A program made the position numbers and the translations under genes. The notes below the pieces were generated by a model that worked only from the letters and a program-made list of their open reading frames with translations, was not told the origin of the DNA and made no database searches. A DNA stretch of 18,918 nucleotides from Clostridia bacterium (GTDB taxonomy: Bacteria > Bacillota > Clostridia > Oscillospirales > CAG-272): positions 1-18,918 of the forward strand of contig JAQXKW010000097.1 in the NCBI GenBank assembly GCA_029010655.1. The letters are read 5' to 3'. Below are positions 1-6,623 of this stretch, in pieces. Position 1 is the stretch's first letter. Each line of letters begins with the position of its first letter.

Positions 1-65
1 CCTGCGAGGCAGAGAAGCATGGAAAGCGCCAGAAGAACGGCAAGAACTTTTTTCATGTTAGACAT
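1..65 (-). CDS. Secreted protein or lipoprotein, N-terminus only (partial)
   Basis: Only the first 21 codons and part of the next are inside the window; the gene runs off the left edge. The visible peptide is MSNMKK followed by an uninterrupted hydrophobic run (VLAVLLALSMLLCLAG), which is a typical Gram-positive signal peptide. It ends in L-A-G, so a Cys as the next residue would complete a lipobox, as in many clostridial solute-binding lipoproteins; that residue lies outside the window. The start at 65 is chosen because AAGGAG lies about 7 bases upstream on the minus strand; the Met three codons later has no such site. A near-consensus promoter lies at 95-123. Function cannot be told from this fragment. 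Confidence 0.75.
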   Translation of the reverse strand, partial: MSNMKKVLAVLLALSMLLCLA

Positions 66-94
66 AATTTTTCTCCTTATATTGATTTGTGAAT

Positions 95-123
95 ATTTTA
101 CCATTGAATCATTCAAAAGTCAA
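95..123 (-). promoter_or_regulatory. Promoter of the leftmost minus-strand gene
   Basis: On the minus strand, TTGACT (118-123) and TAAAAT (95-100) are separated by 17 bases, a good match to a sigma-A promoter. It lies about 30 bases upstream of the signal-peptide start codon at 65 and points away from mscL. Confidence 0.7.
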
Positions 124-212
124 TGACTTTTTACAAAAATGATACCCTATTTGAATTAATATGAAGAAAAAACGCAAAAAAGGGAATTTTCCGACAATCT
201 GTGGCTGATTAT

Positions 213-256
213 CAAAAAAGCCTGCTCACGAAAAAAACGATTTTTAGTGAGTAGGC
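213..256 (-). terminator. Terminator-like stem-loop between divergent genes
   Basis: A 10-bp stem (220-229 with 247-256, one G-T wobble) has a 17-base loop. On the minus strand it is followed by a run of T (the As at 214-219), so it resembles an intrinsic terminator for leftward transcription. No annotated minus-strand gene ends here: the gene to the right is mscL on the plus strand. It may insulate the divergent promoters, stop antisense transcripts, or end an unrecognised short RNA. The 66-331 gap otherwise holds only the two promoters. Confidence 0.5.
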
Positions 257-267
257 GCAAATAACGG

Positions 268-296
268 TTGAATTTGTGAAAGCAGTGTGATATACT
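268..296 (+). promoter_or_regulatory. mscL promoter
   Basis: TTGAAT (268-273) and TATACT (291-296) with a 17-base spacer form a good sigma-A promoter, about 35 bases upstream of the mscL start codon. Confidence 0.7.
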
Positions 297-331
297 TTTT
301 GCGTAAGATAAAATAAAGAAAGGAAAAACAC

Positions 332-775
332 ATGGGAAAATTCTGGAAAGACTTCAAAGAGTTTGCAACAAAAGGAAACGTGGTTGATATGGCAGTGGGC
401 GTTGTAATCGGCGGCGCATTCGGAAAGATTGTAACGTCGCTTGTCAACGATATTATCACGCCCCTTATAAGCCTTGCCACGGGCAAGGTGTCGGTTGCCG
501 ATTTGAAATGGGTAATAACTCCCGCACAGGGAGAGACCGCAGAGCTTGCTCTCACCTACGGAAACTTTATTCAGAGTATCATCGATTTCCTGATTATCGC
601 CTTCTCCATTTTTGTGGTACTGCGGGTTATGATGAACGCACAGAAGAAAATGGAGTCGCTGAGAAAGAAGGAAGAAGTAAAGGAGGAGGCGGCGCCGGAA
701 CCCCCTGCCGAAACCGAGCTTTCAATACTAAAAGAAATCCGCGATGCCCTGAAGGAAAAAGGGGACAAGGAATAA
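332..775 (+). CDS. mscL: Large-conductance mechanosensitive channel MscL
   Basis: Encodes a 147-residue membrane protein. In its family MscL forms a homopentameric channel in the cytoplasmic membrane that opens under membrane tension and releases solutes on hypo-osmotic shock. Seen here: the amphipathic N-terminus (MGKFWKDFKEF), the characteristic first helix with NVVDMAVGVVIGGAFGKIV (about residues 16-34), a periplasmic loop, a second helix (about 79-102, FIQSIIDFLIIAFSIFVVL) and a charged cytoplasmic tail. Near its end the tail has the usual C-terminal helix (about 128-142, TELSILKEIRDALKE), preceded by a Pro/Glu-rich stretch. Length is normal for the family. The start is supported by an AAAGGA site about 8 bases upstream. 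It is monocistronic: it has its own promoter (268-296) and a terminator starting at the stop codon. No regulatory site beyond the promoter is visible. Confidence 0.97.
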   Translation: MGKFWKDFKEFATKGNVVDMAVGVVIGGAFGKIVTSLVNDIITPLISLATGKVSVADLKWVITPAQGETAELALTYGNFIQSIIDFLIIAFSIFVVLRVMMNAQKKMESLRKKEEVKEEAAPEPPAETELSILKEIRDALKEKGDKE

Positions 776-800
776 AAAAGAGCCGAAAGGCTCTTTTTTT
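775..800 (+). terminator. mscL intrinsic terminator
   Basis: A 10-bp stem (775-784 with 789-798) with a GAAA tetraloop is followed by Ts to position 800. It begins at the last base of the mscL stop codon, an efficient and compact terminator. Confidence 0.9.
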
Positions 801-810
801 CAGCGGCAGG

Positions 811-935
811 CCTTCCCTTAACACCACACCCCATTTCTCCGGAAAACGGAGAAATGGGGACCCCGGCGGCGGGAAGGGGGACCGGCTTTGCCGGTGGATG
901 AGTTGTGTCCTTGCTAACAACTACATCCTTATAAA
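811..935 (+). repeat. Dispersed palindromic repeat, copy A
   Basis: This shares its core with 12441-12515. In order it holds: a CCTTCCC arm (811-817) matched by GGGAAGG (871-877); between them a perfect 12-bp inverted repeat (829-840 with 848-859); an ACCGGC/GCCGGT hairpin (881-886 with 890-895); then GGTGGATGAGTTGTGT and an AGTTGT/ACAACT pair (901-906 with 917-922), ending near TTATAAA. Copy B lacks the 12-bp inverted repeat, so copy A carries an insertion between the CCTTCCC arms. Open frames over it are not credible genes. The rest of 936-1027 shows no feature. Confidence 0.75.
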
Positions 936-1027
936 AGTTATAAAAGCGATAATCAAAGCAACGGTAAGATCAATACGGTGCCGTCTTGCGCTTTTTACAA
1001 GTATTTGATTTACAAAAAATACAATAC

Positions 1028-1056
1028 TTGACAAGAACAACATCCGGGTATACAAT
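1028..1056 (+). promoter_or_regulatory. Promoter of the dockerin protein gene
   Basis: TTGACA (1028-1033) and TACAAT (1051-1056) with a 17-base spacer are nearly consensus, implying strong expression. The start codon follows 31 bases later, with a GAGGA ribosome site at 1076-1080. Confidence 0.8.
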
Positions 1057-1087
1057 GTAGGTAATATTTATATTAGAGGAATGTGAA

Positions 1088-4000
1088 ATGAAAACTTCAA
1101 TTAGCAAGAAAATTATCTCATTCGTGCTTCTTGCAGCAATGCTGGTAACGCTAATCGTTCCCTCCGCACTTGCTGCAGATCCGTTCACGGCAGTAGCCGC
1201 TGACAGCGTTGAGGTTATAGAGGGCGGAAAGACCGTAACCACCGGCCTTAAGCTGGCAGCAAACTCCGGAAACCTTGAGGCGTTCGGCGGAGTTATTTTC
1301 TGGAGGGCCGATGCAGGCGTTGCAGATGTAGCTTTGACTATTGACGATACCGTGTTTAACGCAAGCAATACTGCGCTCGGTGCAATCGTTCCCGGTAACA
1401 ACAGAAACGTTAAGAACGACCTTGCGGCTTTCGGTGCAAACACCGAGGATTATATGGCTTGTAAGTTTGACATGGAGGCAATTGCCGCTCTCAACGAAAC
1501 AGGAAAGGTAGCTGATCTTACCTTTACCTTTGAGAACGCAACCGTTAAGGGTCAGACCTTTACATTCTCCATCGTTACTACTTATGCAAACGATGCTGAT
1601 CCCGTAAGCGAGGATAAGGCTGATGCAACCATCACCGTTCTTGAGGATCCCAATCTCGGTAAGTACTCAGAGCCTACCTTGTTCGTAGTTCCCGAGGCAG
1701 AGACTATCGTTCTCGGTACTACAACTCTTAAGGTAGACGTAAGAATCGATGCTAACCCCGGCATGTGGGGCGGTCTGTATGTTCTCACCTATCCCGAGAG
1801 CTGGACTCTTGCATCCGACACCTGCGGCAACGTATTCGCTCCAAAGAACTATGAGGGCGGCACATACGACAGGAAGGTTTCCGAGAACCTTGATTATCTG
1901 AGAGAGCGTCTTGCTTCCTATCCCGAAACTCCTACCGAGGGATACAGCTACATGACCGCATACTTTGACAGCGACGGAGACTTTGATGTAAACTACAACA
2001 ACGGTATTCTTGCATCTTATGTGTTCAACGTACCCGCTAACATGTCAATCGGCGATTCTGCCGATTTCGACATTATTTACAACAGAGAAGGCGACTTCGT
2101 CCTTGCTGAGGAAGGCGATAAAGTCACATGTCTGAAGTTTGACGTTGTAGGCGCAACAGTTACCATGAACTGTGAGCATGCTTCTACTCACGAGGAGCTT
2201 GTAGCAGACGCAACCTGCGGCGCTGACGGCTCCAAGAACGTAGTATGTGACACTTGCGGAAGTATTGTTGATACAATCATTATCCCCGCAACCGGTGCTC
2301 ATACATACGAAGATAAAGAGATCCCCGCTACCTGTCTGGAAGACGGTTCAACTTATAAGGAATGCTCCGTTTGCGGCGACAGAACCGCAGTTACTCCCAT
2401 TCCCGCACTGGGACATGATATGGCATTTGTAGAGACTGTTCCCGCAAGCTGCACTGCAGGAGGATATGACCTTTACAGGTGTACCCGTTGCGACGCTGAG
2501 GAACACAGAAACGAAACCTCTATACTTGATCATACTCTGGATGATCCCGTTGTAACTCCTGCAACCTGTACCGAAGACGGTCAGTCGGTAGTATCCTGTA
2601 CCGTATGCGGAACCGTACTTTCCACCACAGTTATCGATGCACTGGATCATGACTGGGACGAGGGCATAGTAATTCCTCCTACATGTGAGGCTAAAGGCTA
2701 CACCACCAAAACATGTAAAAGATGTGGTATATTTGTGACGGAAGATATTACCCCTGCACATTCCTTGACGATAAACCGCAATGAAATACCTGCAACTTGT
2801 ACTCGGGAAGGTATGTTTATCGAAGTATGTACAGTTTGCGGTACAACAGTTTCTGCAGGAAAGCTTCCTGTAATAGAACACACCGAGACAGTTGAGAAAG
2901 TAGCACCTACATGTACCGAAGATGGGTATATCTTATATACATGTGCAGTGTGTGGAGAGGTGCTTTCGAATACTTCTATTCGGAGTTTAGGACATAGTTA
3001 TGTATCTAACACAACTGATCCGACATGTACCGCAGAAGGGTGTACTACTTACTCATGTACCCGTTGCGGATACACATATACAGATAATGTAACGGAAGCC
3101 CTTGGACATAGCTTTTCTTCCAATGAAATCTCTCCTACCTGTACCGAAGGCGGATATACGGATTATTTATGTACCCGTTGTGGCTATACATATATGGGAG
3201 ATATAAAAGAGGCGCTCGGGCACAGTATTGTTCGTCAGGAAATACCGGCAACCTGTACTGAAGACGGAATGTACTATGAACAGTGCTCTCGATGTAATGC
3301 CTTTATTGGCTCCGGAATTATTTCTGCGGGACATAAGCCTATAACAGAGACCGTTCCTGCAACTTGCACGGCAAACGGATACGAGACTGTATATTGCAGT
3401 GTTTGTAACGAAATACTGTCAGAAACTGTTATTACTGCAAAAGGGCATATTGAGCAGGTAACTGTCACTCCCACGGGAAGCTCTTGCGGTGACGGTATTA
3501 TTGAGATTGTCAGTTGCAAGGTGTGCGGCGAAGTTTTCCGAGAGACAGTTATCGAGGTGTTTCCGCATGATTTTGAAACAAAGACGGTTTTACCAACTGC
3601 AAGTGAAAACGGATATGATATACATACATGTAAGAACTGCGGTTACTCATATAAGGATAATCAGACGCCTGCTACAGGTGGATTCGATGCTGAAGTAAAA
3701 GGAATTGTTGATTCAAATACTCCCGGAAAGGTTAAAGTAACACTTGAACTCTCTGGCAACCCGGGTATAAATACGCTTGTGTTGAGACTGCATTTTAATA
3801 GTGAGGTACTGCGCCTTTCCACTGTTGAAAACGGAGAGATCTTTTGCGAACAAAACGGAGGAAATCTTTACGACTGTTTTAATGGAACTACTCCTGTTTT
3901 CCTGTATTTTGAAGAAAACGGTATCAATAATATATCAGTTGACGGAAAACTTGTTACAATAACGTTTGACATTATCAGTGAAAACGGTGAATACGGATTA

Positions 4001-4285
4001 AACTTAGAGCCTGATGATGTAAATACTTTCAGGAGTGATATAAGCGGTGGTGTGGTTAACCCTGTGACCGTTATTGTAAAAACATCTTTAGAGGATAAAA
4101 ATATTGATCTCGTCGGAGATATTGACAATGACGGAAAGATAACAGCAAAGGATATTAACATTCTTAAAAGAATAATCACCGGAAGTGATGAAATGACTAC
4201 TTCTGCTGACCTTGACGGTGACGGAAAAATCAATGCAAAGGACATATCCATACTTACAAGAATGATTTTGGGTGTGGAACAATGA
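1088..4285 (+). CDS. Secreted Cys-rich repeat protein with cohesin-like domains and dockerin
   Basis: Encodes 1065 residues. Residues 1-29 are a signal peptide (KK, hydrophobic core, cleavage near SALA-A). Residues about 35-186 and 196-361 are beta-rich segments resembling cohesin-like sandwiches; the second has the typical TLKVDVRIDANPGMWGG run. Residues 362-851 hold 13 tandem repeats of C-x9-C-x2-C, usually ending in GH. Residues about 866-998 are a third cohesin-like segment (KVTLELSGNPGI). Residues 1007-1065 are a type I dockerin with two calcium loops (D1011, D1013, D1015, D1022 and D1041, D1043, D1045, D1052). In cellulosome systems dockerins plug into cohesins, so the protein is probably exported and docked on a surface scaffold. 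No catalytic domain is visible, so a structural or binding role is inferred. Codon use changes along the gene: G/C-ending codons dominate the 5' half, AT-rich codons the part after about 2690. It has its own promoter and terminator. Confidence 0.85.
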   Translation: MKTSISKKIISFVLLAAMLVTLIVPSALAADPFTAVAADSVEVIEGGKTVTTGLKLAANSGNLEAFGGVIFWRADAGVADVALTIDDTVFNASNTALGAIVPGNNRNVKNDLAAFGANTEDYMACKFDMEAIAALNETGKVADLTFTFENATVKGQTFTFSIVTTYANDADPVSEDKADATITVLEDPNLGKYSEPTLFVVPEAETIVLGTTTLKVDVRIDANPGMWGGLYVLTYPESWTLASDTCGNVFAPKNYEGGTYDRKVSENLDYLRERLASYPETPTEGYSYMTAYFDSDGDFDVNYNNGILASYVFNVPANMSIGDSADFDIIYNREGDFVLAEEGDKVTCLKFDVVGATVTMNCEHASTHEELVADATCGADGSKNVVCDTCGSIVDTIIIPATGAHTYEDKEIPATCLEDGSTYKECSVCGDRTAVTPIPALGHDMAFVETVPASCTAGGYDLYRCTRCDAEEHRNETSILDHTLDDPVVTPATCTEDGQSVVSCTVCGTVLSTTVIDALDHDWDEGIVIPPTCEAKGYTTKTCKRCGIFVTEDITPAHSLTINRNEIPATCTREGMFIEVCTVCGTTVSAGKLPVIEHTETVEKVAPTCTEDGYILYTCAVCGEVLSNTSIRSLGHSYVSNTTDPTCTAEGCTTYSCTRCGYTYTDNVTEALGHSFSSNEISPTCTEGGYTDYLCTRCGYTYMGDIKEALGHSIVRQEIPATCTEDGMYYEQCSRCNAFIGSGIISAGHKPITETVPATCTANGYETVYCSVCNEILSETVITAKGHIEQVTVTPTGSSCGDGIIEIVSCKVCGEVFRETVIEVFPHDFETKTVLPTASENGYDIHTCKNCGYSYKDNQTPATGGFDAEVKGIVDSNTPGKVKVTLELSGNPGINTLVLRLHFNSEVLRLSTVENGEIFCEQNGGNLYDCFNGTTPVFLYFEENGINNISVDGKLVTITFDIISENGEYGLNLEPDDVNTFRSDISGGVVNPVTVIVKTSLEDKNIDLVGDIDNDGKITAKDINILKRIITGSDEMTTSADLDGDGKINAKDISILTRMILGVEQ
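2171..3640 (+). repeat. Thirteen tandem Cys-rich repeats within the secreted protein
   Basis: The first repeat cysteines are at residues 377, 416, 455, 494, 533, 571, 609, 647, 685, 723, 760 and 800, a period of 37-40. In each, the second and third cysteines follow at +10 and +13. A His (mostly in LGH or a similar motif) ends repeats 1-12. The consensus is roughly P-[AT]-C-T-E-D-G-Y-x3-C-x2-C-G. Repeat 13 has lost the first Cys (Ser839) and the His. Three Cys plus a His could bind a metal or, in an exported protein, form disulfides. Such TCTE-G repeats are common in secreted proteins of gut Clostridia, but I know of no established function. Confidence 0.85.
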
Positions 4286-4295
4286 GAGACCTTGT

Positions 4296-4336
4296 AGGGC
4301 GTTGCTTAGGTGACGCCCTTTAATCTAATGTTTGAT
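4296..4336 (+). terminator. Probable terminator of the dockerin protein gene
   Basis: A 7-bp stem (AGGGCGT 4296-4302 with ACGCCCT 4313-4319) lies about 10 bases after the stop codon and is followed by a moderately T-rich stretch. The T run is interrupted, so strength is uncertain. Confidence 0.55.
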
Positions 4337-4353
4337 TTTATTTAGCCATTAGC

Positions 4354-4381
4354 GCCAAAAAAGCGGAGCTGCGCTCCGCTT
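4354..4381 (-). terminator. Terminator of the heat-shock operon (after prmA)
   Basis: A 9-bp GC-rich stem (4361-4369 with 4373-4381, loop of 3) is followed on the minus strand by a run of T (As at 4357-4362). It sits 26 bases beyond the prmA stop codon and closes the leftward operon, converging with the plus-strand gene. Confidence 0.85.
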
Positions 4382-4407
4382 CTGTGTGCCGTCAAAGCCG
4401 CCGTATA

Positions 4408-5331
4408 TTATGCTTTTTCCAGTACTCCCGCGAACCAGCCGCGCTCTGTGAGAGAATCCACAAGTCGCCAGCCGCACGCTTCAAGAGCGGCAACCGTTTC
4501 GTCCTTTCTCTCCGTGATGATTCCGGAAACGATAATATGACCTTTATCTGAAATATACTCGCCTATATCCGGCGCCATTCTTATAATAACGTCCGCCACA
4601 ATATTGGCACAGCAGATGTCGTAGCCGCCGTCAACCCTTTTCACCTGCTTTAATAAATCGGAAACCTCCGCCTGCACGTTGGGGGTGTTGTTGATTTCGG
4701 CGTTTTCCCGGGCGATACGGACGGCGTTGGGGTCAATATCGCAGGCAAAACAGCTTTCAGCCCCCAGCTTTGCGGCGCAGATTGCAAGAATTCCGCTTCC
4801 GCAGCCCACGTCAAGCATTCTGTCTCCTGCCTTTTCATATTTCTCCAAAAGAGCGGCGCACAGACGGGTGGTTTCATGGGTGCCGGTGCCGAATGCCATA
4901 CCGGGGTCCATAAGAACGGTAATTTCGCCCTTTTCCGGCTCGTATTTTTCCCAAACGGGAACGATAACGATTTGTTTTCCCGTCTTTATGGGCTTGTAAT
5001 ATTTCTTCCAGGAGTCCGCCCAGTCCTCCTCGCTGACGCCTATGTGCTCCACCGTTGCGGGAATACCCGTTTCGGCAAGCCTCGATTTTATAAAGCCCTC
5101 CGACTCGGCGGGGCTTTTAATTTCGGGGATAAAGACGGAAACCGAAGCCACCGTTTTGTCTTTTTTCAAAAGCTCCTCGTCAATAAGGTCGCCGTAAACC
5201 CCGTCAAGGTCCTTTTCCACATCGGAATAATCCTCTATCATAAGGGAGTTATCCACCATGCTCATAACGGCGCACACATTGTCAAGATATTTATTATCGA
5301 AGGTGGCTTTTATCTGAATCCATTTGTCCAT
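4408..5331 (-). CDS. prmA: Ribosomal protein L11 methyltransferase PrmA
   Basis: Encodes 307 residues, normal family length. PrmA trimethylates lysines and the N-terminus of ribosomal protein L11 using S-adenosylmethionine, in the cytoplasm. Seen: an N-terminal substrate-recognition domain (about 1-95), the conserved WADSWKKYYKP segment (104-114), MDPGMAFGTGTHETT (141-155), the SAM-binding motif LDVGCGSG (173-180), the acidic CDID (197-200) and CANIVAD (241-247), the counterpart of the family NIxA motif. GGAG lies 5 bases upstream of the ATG at 5331. It is the last gene of the hrcA-grpE-dnaK-dnaJ-prmA run, 31 bases after dnaJ, an arrangement common in Firmicutes. It probably shares the CIRCE-controlled transcript. 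Substrate assignment rests on family similarity and context. Confidence 0.95.
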   Translation of the reverse strand: MDKWIQIKATFDNKYLDNVCAVMSMVDNSLMIEDYSDVEKDLDGVYGDLIDEELLKKDKTVASVSVFIPEIKSPAESEGFIKSRLAETGIPATVEHIGVSEEDWADSWKKYYKPIKTGKQIVIVPVWEKYEPEKGEITVLMDPGMAFGTGTHETTRLCAALLEKYEKAGDRMLDVGCGSGILAICAAKLGAESCFACDIDPNAVRIARENAEINNTPNVQAEVSDLLKQVKRVDGGYDICCANIVADVIIRMAPDIGEYISDKGHIIVSGIITERKDETVAALEACGWRLVDSLTERGWFAGVLEKA

Positions 5332-5341
5332 ACTGTCTCCG

Positions 5342-5356
5342 CACGCCTTTGGCGTG
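5342..5356 (-). other. Small hairpin between dnaJ and prmA
   Basis: CACGCC (5342-5347) and GGCGTG (5351-5356) form a 6-bp stem with a 3-base loop in the 31-base dnaJ-prmA gap. It lies directly upstream of the prmA ribosome site. On the minus strand no T run follows, so it is more likely a processing or translation-modulating hairpin than a terminator. Confidence 0.4.
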
Positions 5357-5362
5357 TTTTAA

Positions 5363-6481
5363 TTATTTGAAAAATTTCTTTGAAAACTTATCCTTTTTGG
5401 AGTGGTTGGAAATGCCGCAGGAATCTCCGAAAGCACGGAGCAGCTCCTTTTGCTTTTTGTCAAGCTCCTTGGGAACCTCAACGGTTACAGTAATATACAT
5501 ATTTCCTCTCCGCGAGGAGTTCACCATCTGCACGCCCTTGTTTTTAAGGGTAAAGGTAGTGCCTGTTTGCGTCCCCTCGGGGATAGTCAGCTTTTCCTTG
5601 CCGTCAATTGTGGGGACCTCGATTTCCGCACCCAAGGTCATCTCCACAAAGGTTACGGGAACATCGCAGTATATATCGTAGCCGTCACGCTCAAAGAAAG
5701 CGTGAGGACGGACACTTACAATAATATTAAGGTCGCCCGAAGGTCCGCCGTTTCTTCCGTCACAGCCCTCGCCCCGCAGAGCGATGCCCTGACCGTCGTC
5801 AATGCCCGCAGGGATTGAAACCTCCAGCTTCTTTGAGCCCTTCACAAAGCCCGTGCCGCGACAGCTTCTGCACGGTGTTTCTATGAATTTACCCGTGCCC
5901 CGGCACTTGTCGCAGGTCTTTGTAGACTGCATCATGCCGAAAGGCGTTCTCTGGGTTACCTTAACCTGACCTCTGCCGCCGCAGTCGGGACAGGTTTTCG
6001 GAGAAGTACCCTTGGCGGCGCCTGTGCCGCCGCAGTCGGAGCATTTCTGAACTCTCTGGTATTGAACCTCCTTTTTACAGCCGAAAACTGCCTCCTCAAA
6101 GGAAAGGTTAAGCCGTACACGCACGTCCTCGCCCCGCATGGGTCCGTTGGAGCGGGAGGAGGAGCCTCCGCCGAAAAAGCTGGAGAATATGTCAGAAATG
6201 TCAAAGCCGTCGAAACCAAATCCGCTGGCACCTCCGCCAAATCCCGAGGACGGGTCAAAGGCGGCGTGACCGTACTGGTCGTATTTTGCCTTTTTGTCCG
6301 GGTCGGAAAGCACGTCGTACGCTTCGTTGACCTCCTTGAATTTAGCCTCGGCGACCTTGTCGCCGGGGTTCATATCAGGGTGGTACTGCTTTGCCAGCTT
6401 TCGGTAAGCCTTCTTTATTTCATCGTCGGAGGCGCCTTTCTGAATACCAAGCACCTCGTAGTAATCACGTTTATCAGCCAT
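5363..6481 (-). CDS. dnaJ: Co-chaperone DnaJ (Hsp40)
   Basis: Encodes 372 residues. DnaJ stimulates the ATPase of DnaK and delivers unfolded substrates to it. Seen in order: a J domain (about 5-70) with HPD at 34-36; a Gly/Phe-rich linker (about 75-110); a zinc-finger domain with four CxxCxGxG motifs beginning at C147, C164, C190 and C204; then the two C-terminal substrate-binding beta domains and a lysine-rich end. All motif residues are intact, so this is a full type I DnaJ. The start at 6481 follows an AAGAAGAG site on the minus strand. It sits 142 bases after dnaK; that gap contains inverted repeats which could modulate dnaJ relative to dnaK. Regulation is expected through the operon's CIRCE site. 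Confidence 0.98.
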   Translation of the reverse strand: MADKRDYYEVLGIQKGASDDEIKKAYRKLAKQYHPDMNPGDKVAEAKFKEVNEAYDVLSDPDKKAKYDQYGHAAFDPSSGFGGGASGFGFDGFDISDIFSSFFGGGSSSRSNGPMRGEDVRVRLNLSFEEAVFGCKKEVQYQRVQKCSDCGGTGAAKGTSPKTCPDCGGRGQVKVTQRTPFGMMQSTKTCDKCRGTGKFIETPCRSCRGTGFVKGSKKLEVSIPAGIDDGQGIALRGEGCDGRNGGPSGDLNIIVSVRPHAFFERDGYDIYCDVPVTFVEMTLGAEIEVPTIDGKEKLTIPEGTQTGTTFTLKNKGVQMVNSSRRGNMYITVTVEVPKELDKKQKELLRAFGDSCGISNHSKKDKFSKKFFK

Positions 6482-6509
6482 ATAAAACTCTTCTTTCGGG
6501 GAAAATAAA

Positions 6510-6612
6510 AAATGAAGAATGGAAAATGAAAGGTGAAAAGGGGGTCCCTTCTTCGCTTTTCATTTTACATTTTTCGCCGGTGTGACCCCATCCCGGCAAC
6601 AGAATGGGGTCA
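6510..6612. repeat. Inverted-repeat insertion in the dnaK-dnaJ gap
   Basis: The dnaK-dnaJ gap holds three features. First, an imperfect purine/pyrimidine inverted repeat (6523-6540 against 6556-6573), rich in AAAATGAA-type motifs. Second, a 5-bp AAGGG/CCCTT hairpin at its centre (6538-6550). Third, a perfect 9-bp stem (6583-6591 with 6604-6612, loop of 12). Open frames across it are low-complexity and not credible genes. It looks like a small repeat element lodged in the operon that would form hairpins in the mRNA. Confidence 0.55.
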
Positions 6613-6623
6613 GCACTGATTGA

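Noticed and set aside
508..1008. 166-codon plus-strand frame overlapping the end of mscL
   Set aside because: It starts inside mscL in another frame and runs through a terminator and a dispersed repeat.
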